A stretch of 64,000 nucleotides of DNA, taken from the NCBI GenBank assembly GCA_026874595.1, contig JAPPUL010000073.1:953973-1017972 (forward strand), read 5' to 3'. Both the position numbers and the translations under genes were made by a program. This document shows, piece after piece, positions 31,504 through 41,314 of this stretch; position 1 is the stretch's first letter, and each line of letters begins with the position of its first letter. Source of the DNA: Sipunculus nudus (Eukaryota > Annelida > Sipuncula > Golfingiida > Sipunculidae). Below the pieces are notes generated by a model. The model saw only the letters and a program-made list of their open reading frames with translations, was not told the DNA's origin and ran no database searches.

Positions 31504-34119
31504 ATGAGAAGAATGTATTTGCTTATAATGTTAACGGTTATGGTGCTGGGGATGGGCTGTAGTAGAGATGGGCTTGATTTTAATGAAGGGCTACTCTCAC
31601 TTGGAAGCGTAGAAATGACGCAAGAGCAGTTTCGGGAGAAACTGAACAAAGGCGAGGATTTCACTCTACCAAACGATATCATATTATATGACTGGGTGAG
31701 TATAACTGAGTTTAAAGGGAAACTGGATGGTAATAACAAAACGCTAACAATTGGTTCATTTGAAGCTGGAGCTGTTGGACTAATAAAGACAATAGCATCT
31801 GGTGGACAAGTGAAGAATTTAAAGATAAAGCTTGTAGTGGATTTTGTGTATACTTTAAGTAGGAGTCAAATGGGAGTACTTGCAGGAGAGAATGAAGGCT
31901 CTATAGAAAATGTGCATGTGACTATAGAAAGTGGTAAAAAAGTAGAAGGTCGTATAGCCGGAGGACTTGTTGGATATAATTATCGTAGCGGCACAATAAA
32001 AAAGAGCTCTGTAAGAGGCTATGTATCTGGAACTGGAATTGACTCAGAGGCAGGCGGACTTGTTGGATGGAGTAATGGCAGAATAGAAGAGAGCTTTGCA
32101 ATAGGCTATGTATCAGGAGATACTGCAGGCGGACTTGTTGGATATAGTTTTAGTTCGAGCACAATAGAAGCAAGCTATGCAAAAGTAGCTGTTACTGGGA
32201 CTGGAGAAGGTTCAAAAGCAGGCGGTCTTGTTGCAGATAATGATGAGGGCACAATAACAAACAGCTATGCAACTAGAGTTGTGGTGGGAACCGAAAAAAG
32301 CTCCCAAGTAGGGGGACTTGTTGGATATAATAACGGTCCAATAACAAATAGCTATGCAAGAGGAGTTGTTATAGGAGGTGGAAAAGACTCATCTGTAGGG
32401 GGACTTGTTGGAAATAATAGGGCTAATGGCAAACTAGAAAACAGTTTTGTTTTGAGCAGTGCTCTAAAGCCAGTTGGGCGTGGCAGTGATAACGGTGTAG
32501 AGGCAATAGCAAAAAGCGCAATTAAAGGAACAACGTTTAGTGCAAAAGGCTGGGACCCAACTGTTTGGGTGTTTGTAGCAGGGAAATGGCCAAAACTTAA
32601 ATGGGAACCTAGTCGGCAAAGGCCTGGTGGGCAAGGCCCTCAAGCCCTAACATGTCCTGATAGAAGCTATACTGCTGTAAAAACAGAAGATGAGTTAAAA
32701 GAGAAGCTTGAGGCGAACGAGAGTGTTTGTCTAACAGATAGTATACGCTTAACAGTCTGGGAGAGCATAGAAGAGTTTAGCGGGAAGCTGGATGGAAATA
32801 ACAAGACGCTAACACTCGCATCGTTTACAACAGGAGCTGTTGGACTGATAAAGACAATAGAATCTGGAGCGCAAGTGAAGGATTTAAGTATAGAGCTTGA
32901 AGTAGATCTTGTAAATAGTAGTACTGCAGCTAATATCTACATAGGAGTGCTAGCAGGCGAGAATAAAGGGAGTATAGAGAATGTACATGTTAGGATGGCA
33001 ATTGGTAAAAAAGTAGAAGGTTCTAATGCAGGGGGGCTTGTTGGATCTAACGATTATGGCGGCACAATAAAAGGAAGCCGTGTAATTGGTAATGTAGAAG
33101 CAACTGGAGACATGGCAGAAGCGGGAGGGCTTGTTGGATTTAATGACAAAGGCAAAATAGAAGAAAGCCATGCAGAAGGAGCTGTGTCTGCATCTGGAAG
33201 CAGATCAAGAGCAGGCGGGCTAGTTGGATATAACGATGGCACAATAGAAAACAGCTATGCAAAAGGAGCTGTGTCTGCAGATGGACAATACTCAAGAGCA
33301 GGCGGGCTTGTTGGATTTAATGACAAAGGCAAAATAGAAGAAAGCCATGCAAAAGGAGCTGTCTCTGCATCTGGACAATACCCAAGCGCAGGCGGGCTAG
33401 TTGGATGGAACTTTGATGGCACAATAACAAACAGCTATGCAAAAGGAGCTGTGTCTGCATCTGGAGAGGACTCAAGAGCAGGCGGGCTAGTTGGATGGAA
33501 CTTTGATGGCACAATAACAAACAGCTATGCAGAAGGAGCTGTGTCTGCAGATGGACAATACTCAAGAGCAGGCGGGCTAGTTGGATGGAACGATGATGGC
33601 AAAATAGAAAACAGCTATGCAACTGGAGATGTGTCTGGACATTATGCAGGCGGGCTCGTTGGAAGGAACTCTTCTAGGGGCACAATAACAAACAGCTATG
33701 CAACTGGAGATGTTACTGCAGATGGACAATACTCAAAAGCAGGCGGGCTAGTTGGATGGAACTATGATGGCGGCACAATAACAAACAGCTATGCAGAAGG
33801 AGATGTTAGAGGGGAATATTATGCAGGCGGGCTAGTTGGATGGAACTCTAGCGGCACAATAACAAACAGCTATGCAACTGGAGATGTGTCTGGACATTAT
33901 GCAGGCGGGCTCGTTGGAGTGAACTCTGCCACAATAACAAACAGTTTCTGTTTGGACAGGACGGGTATTAATGCAGTTGGGAGCGGAAGTGCTTCTGGGG
34001 TAAGAAAGATAGAACAAACCGACATTAGGGCAAATACGTTTACTGATGCGGGCTGGTCAAGGTCTGTGTGGAAGAATTTGGTAGCGGGCCAGTGGCCAAA
34101 GCTTGCGTGGCAGCCGTAG
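31504..34119 (+). CDS. GLUG-repeat lipoprotein 6, double module
   Basis: 871 residues with a signal peptide ending GMGC (Cys19) and a GGAGG ribosome site. The protein holds two complete GLUG modules in tandem. The first runs to about residue 375 with six repeats and its own end motif (KWPKLKWEP). A short link, RQRPGGQGPQALTCPD, joins the second, which has a CPD cap, about eleven repeats and the usual VWKNLVAGQWPKLAWQP end. The link looks like the remains of a Gly-rich stalk, suggesting fusion of two ancestral genes. The first 565 residues are nearly identical to gene 7. Confidence 0.86.
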   Translation: MRRMYLLIMLTVMVLGMGCSRDGLDFNEGLLSLGSVEMTQEQFREKLNKGEDFTLPNDIILYDWVSITEFKGKLDGNNKTLTIGSFEAGAVGLIKTIASGGQVKNLKIKLVVDFVYTLSRSQMGVLAGENEGSIENVHVTIESGKKVEGRIAGGLVGYNYRSGTIKKSSVRGYVSGTGIDSEAGGLVGWSNGRIEESFAIGYVSGDTAGGLVGYSFSSSTIEASYAKVAVTGTGEGSKAGGLVADNDEGTITNSYATRVVVGTEKSSQVGGLVGYNNGPITNSYARGVVIGGGKDSSVGGLVGNNRANGKLENSFVLSSALKPVGRGSDNGVEAIAKSAIKGTTFSAKGWDPTVWVFVAGKWPKLKWEPSRQRPGGQGPQALTCPDRSYTAVKTEDELKEKLEANESVCLTDSIRLTVWESIEEFSGKLDGNNKTLTLASFTTGAVGLIKTIESGAQVKDLSIELEVDLVNSSTAANIYIGVLAGENKGSIENVHVRMAIGKKVEGSNAGGLVGSNDYGGTIKGSRVIGNVEATGDMAEAGGLVGFNDKGKIEESHAEGAVSASGSRSRAGGLVGYNDGTIENSYAKGAVSADGQYSRAGGLVGFNDKGKIEESHAKGAVSASGQYPSAGGLVGWNFDGTITNSYAKGAVSASGEDSRAGGLVGWNFDGTITNSYAEGAVSADGQYSRAGGLVGWNDDGKIENSYATGDVSGHYAGGLVGRNSSRGTITNSYATGDVTADGQYSKAGGLVGWNYDGGTITNSYAEGDVRGEYYAGGLVGWNSSGTITNSYATGDVSGHYAGGLVGVNSATITNSFCLDRTGINAVGSGSASGVRKIEQTDIRANTFTDAGWSRSVWKNLVAGQWPKLAWQP

Positions 34120-34146
34120 GCTAGTCTACTAGCAACACAAAAGATA

Positions 34147-34186
34147 TAGTAGGCATGTTTTTACACTGTAAAAAGAGTGCCTACTA
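34147..34186 (+). terminator. Conserved array hairpin after GLUG gene 6
   Basis: TAGTAGGCA / TGCCTACTA, with an inner stem TTTTTAC / GTAAAAA closed by a three-base loop. Confidence 0.7.
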
Positions 34187-34194
34187 CCCTACAC

Positions 34195-36033
34195 TGTATA
34201 TAATAAACGTATCCAAGACACACACTCTCTCTAACATAATAACTTCTTAAATAGATATTTATCCCTAAATTAAGATACACACTTGCTTTATAATTGCTAA
34301 ATATCTATTATTTCTGTACCTAACAATGGAGGCGTAAAAATGAGAAGAATGTATTTGCTTATAATGTTAACGGTTATGGTGCTGGGGATGGGCTGTAGTA
34401 GAGATGGGCTTGATTTTAATGAAGGGCTACTCTCACTTGGAAGCGTAGAAATGACGCAAGAGCAGTTTCGGGAGAAACTGAACAAAGGCGAGGATTTCAC
34501 TCTACGAAACGATATCATATTATATGACTGGGTGAGTATAACTGAGTTTAAAGGGAAACTGGATGGTAATAACAAAACGCTAACAATTGGTTCATTTGAA
34601 GCTGGAGCTGTTGGACTAATAAAGACAATAGCATCTGGTGGACAAGTGAAGAATTTAAAGATAAAGCTTGTAGTGGATTTTGTGTATACTTTAAGTAAGA
34701 GTCAAATGGGAGTACTTGCAGGAGAGAATGAAGGCTCTATAGAAAATGTGCATGTGACTATAGAAAGTGGTAAAAAAGTAGAAGGTCGTATAGCCGGAGG
34801 ACTTGTTGGATATAATTATCGTAGCGGCACAATAAAAAAGAGCTCTGTAAGAGGCTATGTATCTGGAACTGGAATTGACTCAGAGGCAGGCGGACTTGTT
34901 GGATGGAGTAGTGGCAGAATAGAAGAGAGCTTTGCAATAGGCTATGTATCAGGAGATACTGCAGGCGGACTTGTTGGATATAGTTTTAGTTCGAGCACAA
35001 TAGAAGCAAGCTATGCAAAAGTAGCTGTTACTGGGACTGGAGAAGGTTCAAAAGCAGGCGGTCTTGTTGCAGATAATGATGAGGGCACAATAACAAACAG
35101 CTATGCAACTAGAGTTGTGGTGGGAACCGAAAAAAGCTCCCAAGTAGGGGGACTTGTTGGATATAATAACGGTCCAATAACAAATAGCTATGCAAGAGGA
35201 GTTGTTATAGGAGGTGGAAAAGAGTCATCTGTAGGGGGACTTGTTGGAAATAATAGGGCTAATGGCAAACTAGAAAACAGTTTTGTTTTGAGCAGTGCTC
35301 TAAAGCCAGTTGGGCGTGGCAGTGATAACGGTGTAGAGGCAATAGCAAAAAGCGCAATTAAAGGAACAACGTTTAGTGCAAAAGGCTGGGACCCAACTGT
35401 TTGGGTGTTTGTAGCAGGGAAATGGCCAAAACTTAAATGGGAACCTAGTCGGCAAAGGCCTGGTGGGCAAGGCCCTCAAGCCCTAACATGTCCTGATAGA
35501 AGCTATACTGCTGTAAAAACAGAAGATGAGTTAAAAGAGAAGCTTGAGGCGAACGAGAGTGTTTGTCTAACAGATAGTATACGCTTAACAGTCTGGGAGA
35601 GCATAGAAGAGTTTAGCGGGAAGCTGGATGGAAATAACAAGACGCTAACACTCGCATCGTTTACAACAGGAGCTGTTGGACTGATAAAGACAATAGAATC
35701 TGGAGCGCAAGTGAAGGATTTAAGTATAGAGCTTGAAGTAGATCTTGTAAATAGTAGTACTGCAGCTAATATCTACATAGGAGTGCTAGCAGGCGAGAAT
35801 AAAGGGAGTATAGAGAATGTACATGTTAGGATGGCAATTGGTAAAAAAGTAGGAGGTTCTAATGCAGGGGGGCTTGTTGGATCTAACGCTTATGGCGGCA
35901 CAATAAAAGGAAGCCGTGTAATTGGTAATGTAGAAGCAACTGGAGACATGGCAGAAGCGGGAGGGCTTGTTGGATTTAATGACAAAGGCAAAATAGAAGA
36001 AAGCCATGCAGAAGGAGCTGTGTCTGCATCTGG
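34195..36033. repeat. Segmental duplicate of 31359-33197
   Basis: The two copies align without gaps at a constant offset of 2836 bases over about 1.84 kb, covering promoter, leader and the first 565 codons of genes 6 and 7. By eye I find one leader difference and six coding differences, all amino-acid-changing. Downstream the repeats diverge in order and number. Confidence 0.92.
34283..34311 (+). promoter_or_regulatory. Array promoter of GLUG gene 7
   Basis: TTGCTT, 17 bases, TATTAT, identical to gene 6. Confidence 0.65.
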
Positions 36034-37093
36034 AGAGGACTCAAGAGCAGGCGGTCTCGTTGGATATAACGATGGCACAATAGAAAACAGCTATGCAAAA
36101 GGAGCTGTGTCTGCATCTGGATACAAGTCAGCCGCAGGCGGGCTCGTTGGATGGAATTCGGACACAATAAAAGAAAGCCATGCAGAAGGCAAAGTAACTG
36201 CATCTGGACGATACTCAAGCGCAGGCGGGCTAGTTGGATGGAATTCGGACGGTGGCAAAATAGAAAACAGCCATGCAGAAGGAGCTGTGTCTGCATCTGG
36301 ACAATTCTCATATGCAGGCGGGCTAGTTGGATGGAACGATGATGGCACAATAGAAAACAGCTATGCAGAAGGAGATGTTAGAGGGGAATATTATGTAGGC
36401 GGGCTAGTTGGATATAATGACAAAGGCAAAATAGAAGAAAGCCATGCAGAAGGAGCTGTTACGGGAACGTCCTATGCCGGCGGGCTCGTTGGACGGAACT
36501 TTGATGGCACAATAACAAACAGCTATGCAGAAGGCAAGGTAGATGGATATGATGCAGGCGGGCTAGTTGGATGGAACTGGGTCGGCACAATAACAAACAG
36601 CTATGCAAAAGGAGCAGTGTCTGGACATTATGCAGGCGGGCTCGTTGGAGCTAACGGTGGCAAAATAGAAAACAGCTATGCAACTGGAGCTGTCTCTGCA
36701 TCTGGACGATACTCAGAAGCAGGCGGGCTCGTTGGATCGAACTATGGCACAATAGAAAACAGCTATGCAACTGGAGCAGTTACGGGAAATAGATATGCAG
36801 GCGGGCTCGTTGGATTGAACTATGGCACAATAACAAACAGCTATGCAACTGGAGATGTGTCTGGACATTATGCAGGCGGGCTCGTTGGATGGAACTCTAT
36901 CGGCACAATAGAAAACAGTTTCTGTTTGGACAGGACGGGTATTAATGCAGTTGGAAGGGGAAGTGCTTCTGGGGTAAGAAAGATAGAACAAACCGACATT
37001 AGGGCAAATACGTTTACTAATGCAGGCTGGTCAACAACTGTATGGAAGAATTTGGTAGCGGGCCAGTGGCCAAAGCTTTCGTGGCAGCCGTAG
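34340..37093 (+). CDS. GLUG-repeat lipoprotein 7, double module
   Basis: 917 residues, a near-twin of gene 6 through residue 565: same signal peptide (GMGC), first module and link. Six substitutions distinguish them there. After that the second module has been rebuilt with about thirteen repeats in a different order, and it ends VWKNLVAGQWPKLSWQP. Several of these repeats match ones in genes 2, 6 and 8 rather than the aligned position in gene 6, which fits repeat shuffling or gene conversion. Same promoter, ribosome site and hairpin type as gene 6. Confidence 0.86.
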   Translation: MRRMYLLIMLTVMVLGMGCSRDGLDFNEGLLSLGSVEMTQEQFREKLNKGEDFTLRNDIILYDWVSITEFKGKLDGNNKTLTIGSFEAGAVGLIKTIASGGQVKNLKIKLVVDFVYTLSKSQMGVLAGENEGSIENVHVTIESGKKVEGRIAGGLVGYNYRSGTIKKSSVRGYVSGTGIDSEAGGLVGWSSGRIEESFAIGYVSGDTAGGLVGYSFSSSTIEASYAKVAVTGTGEGSKAGGLVADNDEGTITNSYATRVVVGTEKSSQVGGLVGYNNGPITNSYARGVVIGGGKESSVGGLVGNNRANGKLENSFVLSSALKPVGRGSDNGVEAIAKSAIKGTTFSAKGWDPTVWVFVAGKWPKLKWEPSRQRPGGQGPQALTCPDRSYTAVKTEDELKEKLEANESVCLTDSIRLTVWESIEEFSGKLDGNNKTLTLASFTTGAVGLIKTIESGAQVKDLSIELEVDLVNSSTAANIYIGVLAGENKGSIENVHVRMAIGKKVGGSNAGGLVGSNAYGGTIKGSRVIGNVEATGDMAEAGGLVGFNDKGKIEESHAEGAVSASGEDSRAGGLVGYNDGTIENSYAKGAVSASGYKSAAGGLVGWNSDTIKESHAEGKVTASGRYSSAGGLVGWNSDGGKIENSHAEGAVSASGQFSYAGGLVGWNDDGTIENSYAEGDVRGEYYVGGLVGYNDKGKIEESHAEGAVTGTSYAGGLVGRNFDGTITNSYAEGKVDGYDAGGLVGWNWVGTITNSYAKGAVSGHYAGGLVGANGGKIENSYATGAVSASGRYSEAGGLVGSNYGTIENSYATGAVTGNRYAGGLVGLNYGTITNSYATGDVSGHYAGGLVGWNSIGTIENSFCLDRTGINAVGRGSASGVRKIEQTDIRANTFTNAGWSTTVWKNLVAGQWPKLSWQP

Positions 37094-37120
37094 GCTAGTC
37101 TACTAGCAACACAAAAGATA

Positions 37121-37160
37121 TAGTAGGCATGTTTTTACACTGTAAAAAGAGTGCCTACTA
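37121..37160 (+). terminator. Conserved array hairpin after GLUG gene 7
   Basis: TAGTAGGCA / TGCCTACTA with the same inner TTTTTAC / GTAAAAA stem as after gene 6. Confidence 0.7.
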
Positions 37161-37214
37161 CCCTACACTGTATATAATAAACCCCTAAAGGCAATCACAC
37201 ATAAGATATTCGAC

Positions 37215-37243
37215 TTGTTTTAGACTTCTGAAGTAGTTATTAT
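37215..37243 (+). promoter_or_regulatory. Array promoter of GLUG gene 8
   Basis: TTGTTT, 17 bases, TATTAT. Confidence 0.6.
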
Positions 37244-37274
37244 TTAAGTAATTTGTCTATGAGGAGGATAAAAT

Positions 37275-38600
37275 ATGAAAAACATATATTTGCTTATAAT
37301 CTTAACGATTATGGTGCTGGGAGTTGGCTGCGGGAATACGGACGGAACAGGAGTTAAGGACGGAGGACAAGCAGGAGCTGCAACATGTCCTGATAAAAGC
37401 TATACTGCTGTATCAACAGAAGATGATTTAAAAGCGAAGTTACAAACAACTTATAACATTTGTTTAACAGCTGACATTGAATTAACAGACTGGACGAGTA
37501 TAGAAGAGTTTAAAGGCAAACTGGATGGAAATTATAAGACGCTAACAATAAAGTCGTTTGGATCTGGAGCTGTTGGACTAATAAAGAAAATAGAAACTGG
37601 TTCACAGGTCAAGGATTTAAGTATAGAGCTTGAAGTAGATCTTGTAAATAGTAGTACTGAAGCTAATATCTACATAGGAGTGCTAGCAGGAGAGAATAAA
37701 GGAAGAATAGACAATGTGAATGTGAAGAGCGACAAAAAAGTAGAGACTACGGGAAAAGACTCAAGAGCAGGCGGGCTCGTTGGAGGGAACAGCGGCACAA
37801 TAACAAACAGCTATGCAACTGGAGCTGTGTCTGCATCATCTGAAAGCAGCTCAAGAGCAGGCGGGCTCGTTGGACATAACGATGGCACAATAACAAACAG
37901 CTATGCAAAAGGAGCAGTGTCTGGACATCATGCCGGCGGGCTCGTTGGATTTAACTATGTAGGCACAATAAAAGAAAGCTATGCACAAGGCAAAGTAACT
38001 GCATCTGGAAGCAGCTCAAAAGCAGGCGGGCTCGTTGGAGGGAACTCTAATGGCACAATAACAAACAGCTATGCAACAGGCAATGTTAAAGGGCAAGGTA
38101 GTGCAGGTGGGCTTGTTGGAGAGAACTATAAACATGATAGCGACGGCAAAATAGAAAACAGCTATGCAACTGGAGATGTGTTTGCATCTGGAAGCAGCTC
38201 AAGAGCAGGCGGGCTCGTTGGAGTGAATTCGTATAACGGCACAATAACAAACAGCTATGCAACTGGAGCAGTTACGGGAAATAGATATGCAGGCGGGCTC
38301 GTTGGAGATAACTCTTCTAGCGGCAAAATAGAAAACAGCTATGCAACAGGAGCTGTGTCTGCATCTGGAAGCAGCTCAAACGCAGGCGGGCTCGTTGGAT
38401 ATAACACGGGCGGCACAATAACAAACAGTTTCTGTTTGGTGGACAAGACGGGTCTTAATGCAGTTGGGAGCAACGCTCAGGCTACAGGTGTAACAGCAAT
38501 AGAGCAAAGCGCAATTATAGCAACTACGTTTACTAATGCAGGCTGGTCAAGGTCTGTTTGGAAGAATTTGGTAGCGGGCCAGTGGCCAAAGCTTAAATGA
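37275..38600 (+). CDS. GLUG-repeat lipoprotein 8, stalkless
   Basis: 441 residues. The signal peptide MKNIYLLIILTIMVLGVGC and the very short stalk (KDGGQAGAATCPD) resemble gene 4. The cap is CPDKSYTAVSTEDDLKAKLQ and eight GLUG repeats follow. The end is shortened to SVWKNLVAGQWPKLK, lacking the final Trp-Gln-Pro seen in its neighbours. The ribosome site AGGAGG is 7 bases before the ATG, better placed than in genes 2-4. The segment VNSSTEANIYIGVLAGENKG is shared with the second modules of genes 6 and 7, again suggesting mosaicism. Confidence 0.85.
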   Translation: MKNIYLLIILTIMVLGVGCGNTDGTGVKDGGQAGAATCPDKSYTAVSTEDDLKAKLQTTYNICLTADIELTDWTSIEEFKGKLDGNYKTLTIKSFGSGAVGLIKKIETGSQVKDLSIELEVDLVNSSTEANIYIGVLAGENKGRIDNVNVKSDKKVETTGKDSRAGGLVGGNSGTITNSYATGAVSASSESSSRAGGLVGHNDGTITNSYAKGAVSGHHAGGLVGFNYVGTIKESYAQGKVTASGSSSKAGGLVGGNSNGTITNSYATGNVKGQGSAGGLVGENYKHDSDGKIENSYATGDVFASGSSSRAGGLVGVNSYNGTITNSYATGAVTGNRYAGGLVGDNSSSGKIENSYATGAVSASGSSSNAGGLVGYNTGGTITNSFCLVDKTGLNAVGSNAQATGVTAIEQSAIIATTFTNAGWSRSVWKNLVAGQWPKLK

Positions 38601-38626
38601 CAACAAAACTAGTCTAATAACAAAAG

Positions 38627-38664
38627 AATAGGCATTTTTTTTAATAAAAAAAAAGGTGCCTATT
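38627..38664 (+). terminator. Conserved array hairpin after GLUG gene 8
   Basis: AATAGGCA / TGCCTATT extended by T8 and A9 runs. Relative to the other copies the G of GTAGGCA is A and the pairing C is T, a compensating change that keeps the stem. Confidence 0.7.
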
Positions 38665-38718
38665 ATCCTACCCTGTATATAATAAACTTTTTCTTGGAAT
38701 ATTATACAAAATGTGTTA

Positions 38719-38747
38719 TTGTCTTAATGTTAAGGTTATGGTAATAT
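38719..38747 (+). promoter_or_regulatory. Promoter of GLUG gene 9
   Basis: TTGTCT, 17 bases, TAATAT, about 75 bases before the start codon. Confidence 0.55.
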
Positions 38748-38788
38748 TTATATCAAATTCATAAAAAATAAGTTTATATAAGGATTAC

Positions 38789-38811
38789 ATACTTTAACTT
38801 TGTTAAAGTAT
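38789..38811 (+). promoter_or_regulatory. Leader hairpin just before the start of GLUG gene 9
   Basis: ATACTTTAAC pairs with GTTAAAGTAT across a three-base loop, ending 11 bases before the ATG. Only a weak AGGG lies between stem and start. It could control translation or be a protein-binding palindrome. Confidence 0.6.
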
Positions 38812-38822
38812 AGGGTTTTCGC

Positions 38823-41186
38823 ATGAGAAATATACTACTAATACTAATAACAAATTTATTGCTATCATCATGCTATAGAGATATAAGTAGTATCGAAGGG
38901 GCCCCGGAAGATAAGGCAGATATTAATAGGGAAGTAGGATGTACGAGCATAACTAAAAAAAGCTACATCGAAACAGCAGCTGATTTAAAAGAGAAGTTAG
39001 GAGTCGCTGATCAGTGTGAGGCACTTTATTTAAAAAAAGATCTTAGATTAAAAGCGTGGACAAGCATAGCCGACTTTAAAGGGGTCCTAGAGGGAGAAGG
39101 GCATACAATAAGAATAGAATCATTTCAAGAAGGCGAGCAAGGATTAATAAAACATATACAAGAACATGCCCAAGTGAAAGATCTTAATATAATACTTGAA
39201 AATACACTTAAGAGCGATTATCACATGGGAGCACTTGCAAGTGAAAACAGAGGAAAGATAGTAAACATAAAAGTGGGTAGTACAAGTAGCGATATTGGAA
39301 TTAAGCAGATATATCCAAGTACCTCTCATTCTACAGGTGGCCTTGTTGGTGAGAATATACTTGGCATAATAGAAAACTGCTCATCATCGATAAAGGTAAG
39401 TGGAGATAGGGGAGAAACAGGGGGCCTTGTTGGAGGAAATAAGGGAGGGAATATAATAAAGAGCTTTGCAACAGGAGATGTTAGAGGGGCAAGAGATGTA
39501 GGCGGACTTGTTGGACATAATGGGGGAAATATCATAAACAGTTTTGCAACAGGAGATGCAACAGGAGAACCTAGTTCTGAGCATAACATAGGCGGGCTTG
39601 TTGGATGGAATGAAGGAAGCGGCTATATAAAAATGAGTTATGCAACAGGAGATATTACGAGCGAAGGGCAAGATATTACGAGCGAAGGGAAAAAAGAGCA
39701 AGGCTACTATAAAGCAGGTGGATTTGTTGGTTACTCAAATAGTTCGGAAGCTATAGAAAATAGCTATTCAACAGGCAAGATTAAGGGAGGCAAGATTAAG
39801 GGAGGCAAGATTAAGGGAGGAGAGGAGTCAAAAGGTACGGCTGTTGTTATGTTAGGTGGATTTGTTGGACATATTCAGATGGGACTAATAGATAACTGTT
39901 ACTCAATGGGTAGTATTCCTAATGAGAATGATATAGCTGCTAAATTTATTGCTATTGGACAGTTTGCGGGTTATGCAGGCGGCACTAAGTATAAAGCATC
40001 TATAAAAAACAGTTTTACGATTGGGCAAAAAACAAAACAAGTTGTAGGCCAAACGTATAAAAAAAGCGAAGCTAAGATTAGTCTGATAGAAAAAGGAGCT
40101 GTTAAAGAATCGACGATTTTTAAAGGCTGGTCAAAAGATGTTTGGAGTTTTGAAAATGGACGACCAAAGCTTAAATGGCACCCTGGTGAACTGACTCAAG
40201 ATGAGTTTAGAGAAAAGCTTAAAAATGATGAAACTTTTGCCCTAGAAAATGATATTGTATTAAAGGGGTGGGAGACTGTTAAAGAATATCAAGGGAAACT
40301 AAGCGGCAGCGGGAAGAAGATAACAATAAAGTCGTTCAAAGGTAACAAAGCCTTAATAGAGAAGATATCAGGATCTGGAGAGGTCAAAGATGTAACTATA
40401 GAACTTCAAGATACTACTAGCGGGACAAGACAAGGCAGTGCTGGAGTACTTGCAGCTGAGAACCTGGGGAAGAGTGCTGGAGTACTTGCAGCTGTGAACC
40501 TGGGGAAGGTGGAAGGAGTAAAAGTTATAGGCATAGGGGATATTAATAAAGATATTGTGGGGGGTCTTATTGGAATTAATTATGAAACTGGCCATATAAA
40601 AAACTGCTTTTCAGAGCTTAGCGTTTCTGGGGATGATGCGGGGGGTCTTATTGGAAGGAATTATGGCGTTATAGAAAATAGCTATGCAAGAGGGGAAATT
40701 ACGGGGTCTAATGCAGGGGGGCTTGTTGGAAGGAATCTTGTTGGAAGGGATCATGCAACTGGCACTATAAAAATTGGCACTATAAAAATGAGTTATGCAA
40801 AAGGCAAGGTAGAGAGTAAAAATTCTCATGCAGGTGGGCTTGTTGGATGGAATGAAGGCGTTATAGAAAATAGCTATGTAAGAGGAGAAATTACGGGGGC
40901 TAATGCAGGTGGACTTGTTGGATGGAATTCTGGCGTTATAAAAAATAGCTATGCAATAAGCACTACTAATCCAATAAGCTTGATTGGACAGATGCTCTCA
41001 GGTTCTATACAAAGCAGTTTTACAAAGAATGGCATGATATCAGGTGATGGAGTTTCTGCATTAACAGCAATAATAATAGAGGAAAGTAAAATTACAGAAA
41101 CTACTTTTAGCTCTCAAGGCTGGTCAAAAGATGCTTGGAGATTTGAGGCTGGACAATGGCCAAAACTTAAATGGGAAAAAGACTAA
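38823..41186 (+). CDS. GLUG-repeat lipoprotein 9, double module
   Basis: 787 residues of a distinct subgroup. The signal peptide MRNILLILITNLLLSSC has a good lipobox (LSSC, Cys17). There is no Gly-rich stalk. Two modules follow: the first has six GLUG-type repeats (some GGFVG) and ends RPKLKWHPGELTQDEF, running straight into the second cap; the second has five and ends GQWPKLKWEKD. Short in-frame tandem duplications are visible, such as KIKGG three times, DITSEG twice and KIGTIK. An LAAxNLGK phrase is also doubled. The gene has a leader hairpin unlike the upstream genes. No array-type hairpin follows it. Confidence 0.83.
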   Translation: MRNILLILITNLLLSSCYRDISSIEGAPEDKADINREVGCTSITKKSYIETAADLKEKLGVADQCEALYLKKDLRLKAWTSIADFKGVLEGEGHTIRIESFQEGEQGLIKHIQEHAQVKDLNIILENTLKSDYHMGALASENRGKIVNIKVGSTSSDIGIKQIYPSTSHSTGGLVGENILGIIENCSSSIKVSGDRGETGGLVGGNKGGNIIKSFATGDVRGARDVGGLVGHNGGNIINSFATGDATGEPSSEHNIGGLVGWNEGSGYIKMSYATGDITSEGQDITSEGKKEQGYYKAGGFVGYSNSSEAIENSYSTGKIKGGKIKGGKIKGGEESKGTAVVMLGGFVGHIQMGLIDNCYSMGSIPNENDIAAKFIAIGQFAGYAGGTKYKASIKNSFTIGQKTKQVVGQTYKKSEAKISLIEKGAVKESTIFKGWSKDVWSFENGRPKLKWHPGELTQDEFREKLKNDETFALENDIVLKGWETVKEYQGKLSGSGKKITIKSFKGNKALIEKISGSGEVKDVTIELQDTTSGTRQGSAGVLAAENLGKSAGVLAAVNLGKVEGVKVIGIGDINKDIVGGLIGINYETGHIKNCFSELSVSGDDAGGLIGRNYGVIENSYARGEITGSNAGGLVGRNLVGRDHATGTIKIGTIKMSYAKGKVESKNSHAGGLVGWNEGVIENSYVRGEITGANAGGLVGWNSGVIKNSYAISTTNPISLIGQMLSGSIQSSFTKNGMISGDGVSALTAIIIEESKITETTFSSQGWSKDAWRFEAGQWPKLKWEKD

Positions 41187-41278
41187 TCCCATATCAAAAG
41201 AATAAAGTAAAATGCCTATAATAACGCTTTTTATAACAAACTTATTCTAAAGATAGAATATAAAGATTATGACAATAT

Positions 41279-41300
41279 TATTGTTACACATTAAACAATA
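41279..41300 (+). promoter_or_regulatory. Leader hairpin before GLUG gene 10
   Basis: TATTGTT / AACAATA with an 8-base loop, ending 14 bases before the ATG. Position parallels the gene 9 leader hairpin but the sequence differs. A weak promoter (TTATTC-17-GATTAT, 41242-41270) lies just upstream. Confidence 0.45.
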
Positions 41301-41314
41301 TATCGGGTTTTCAC

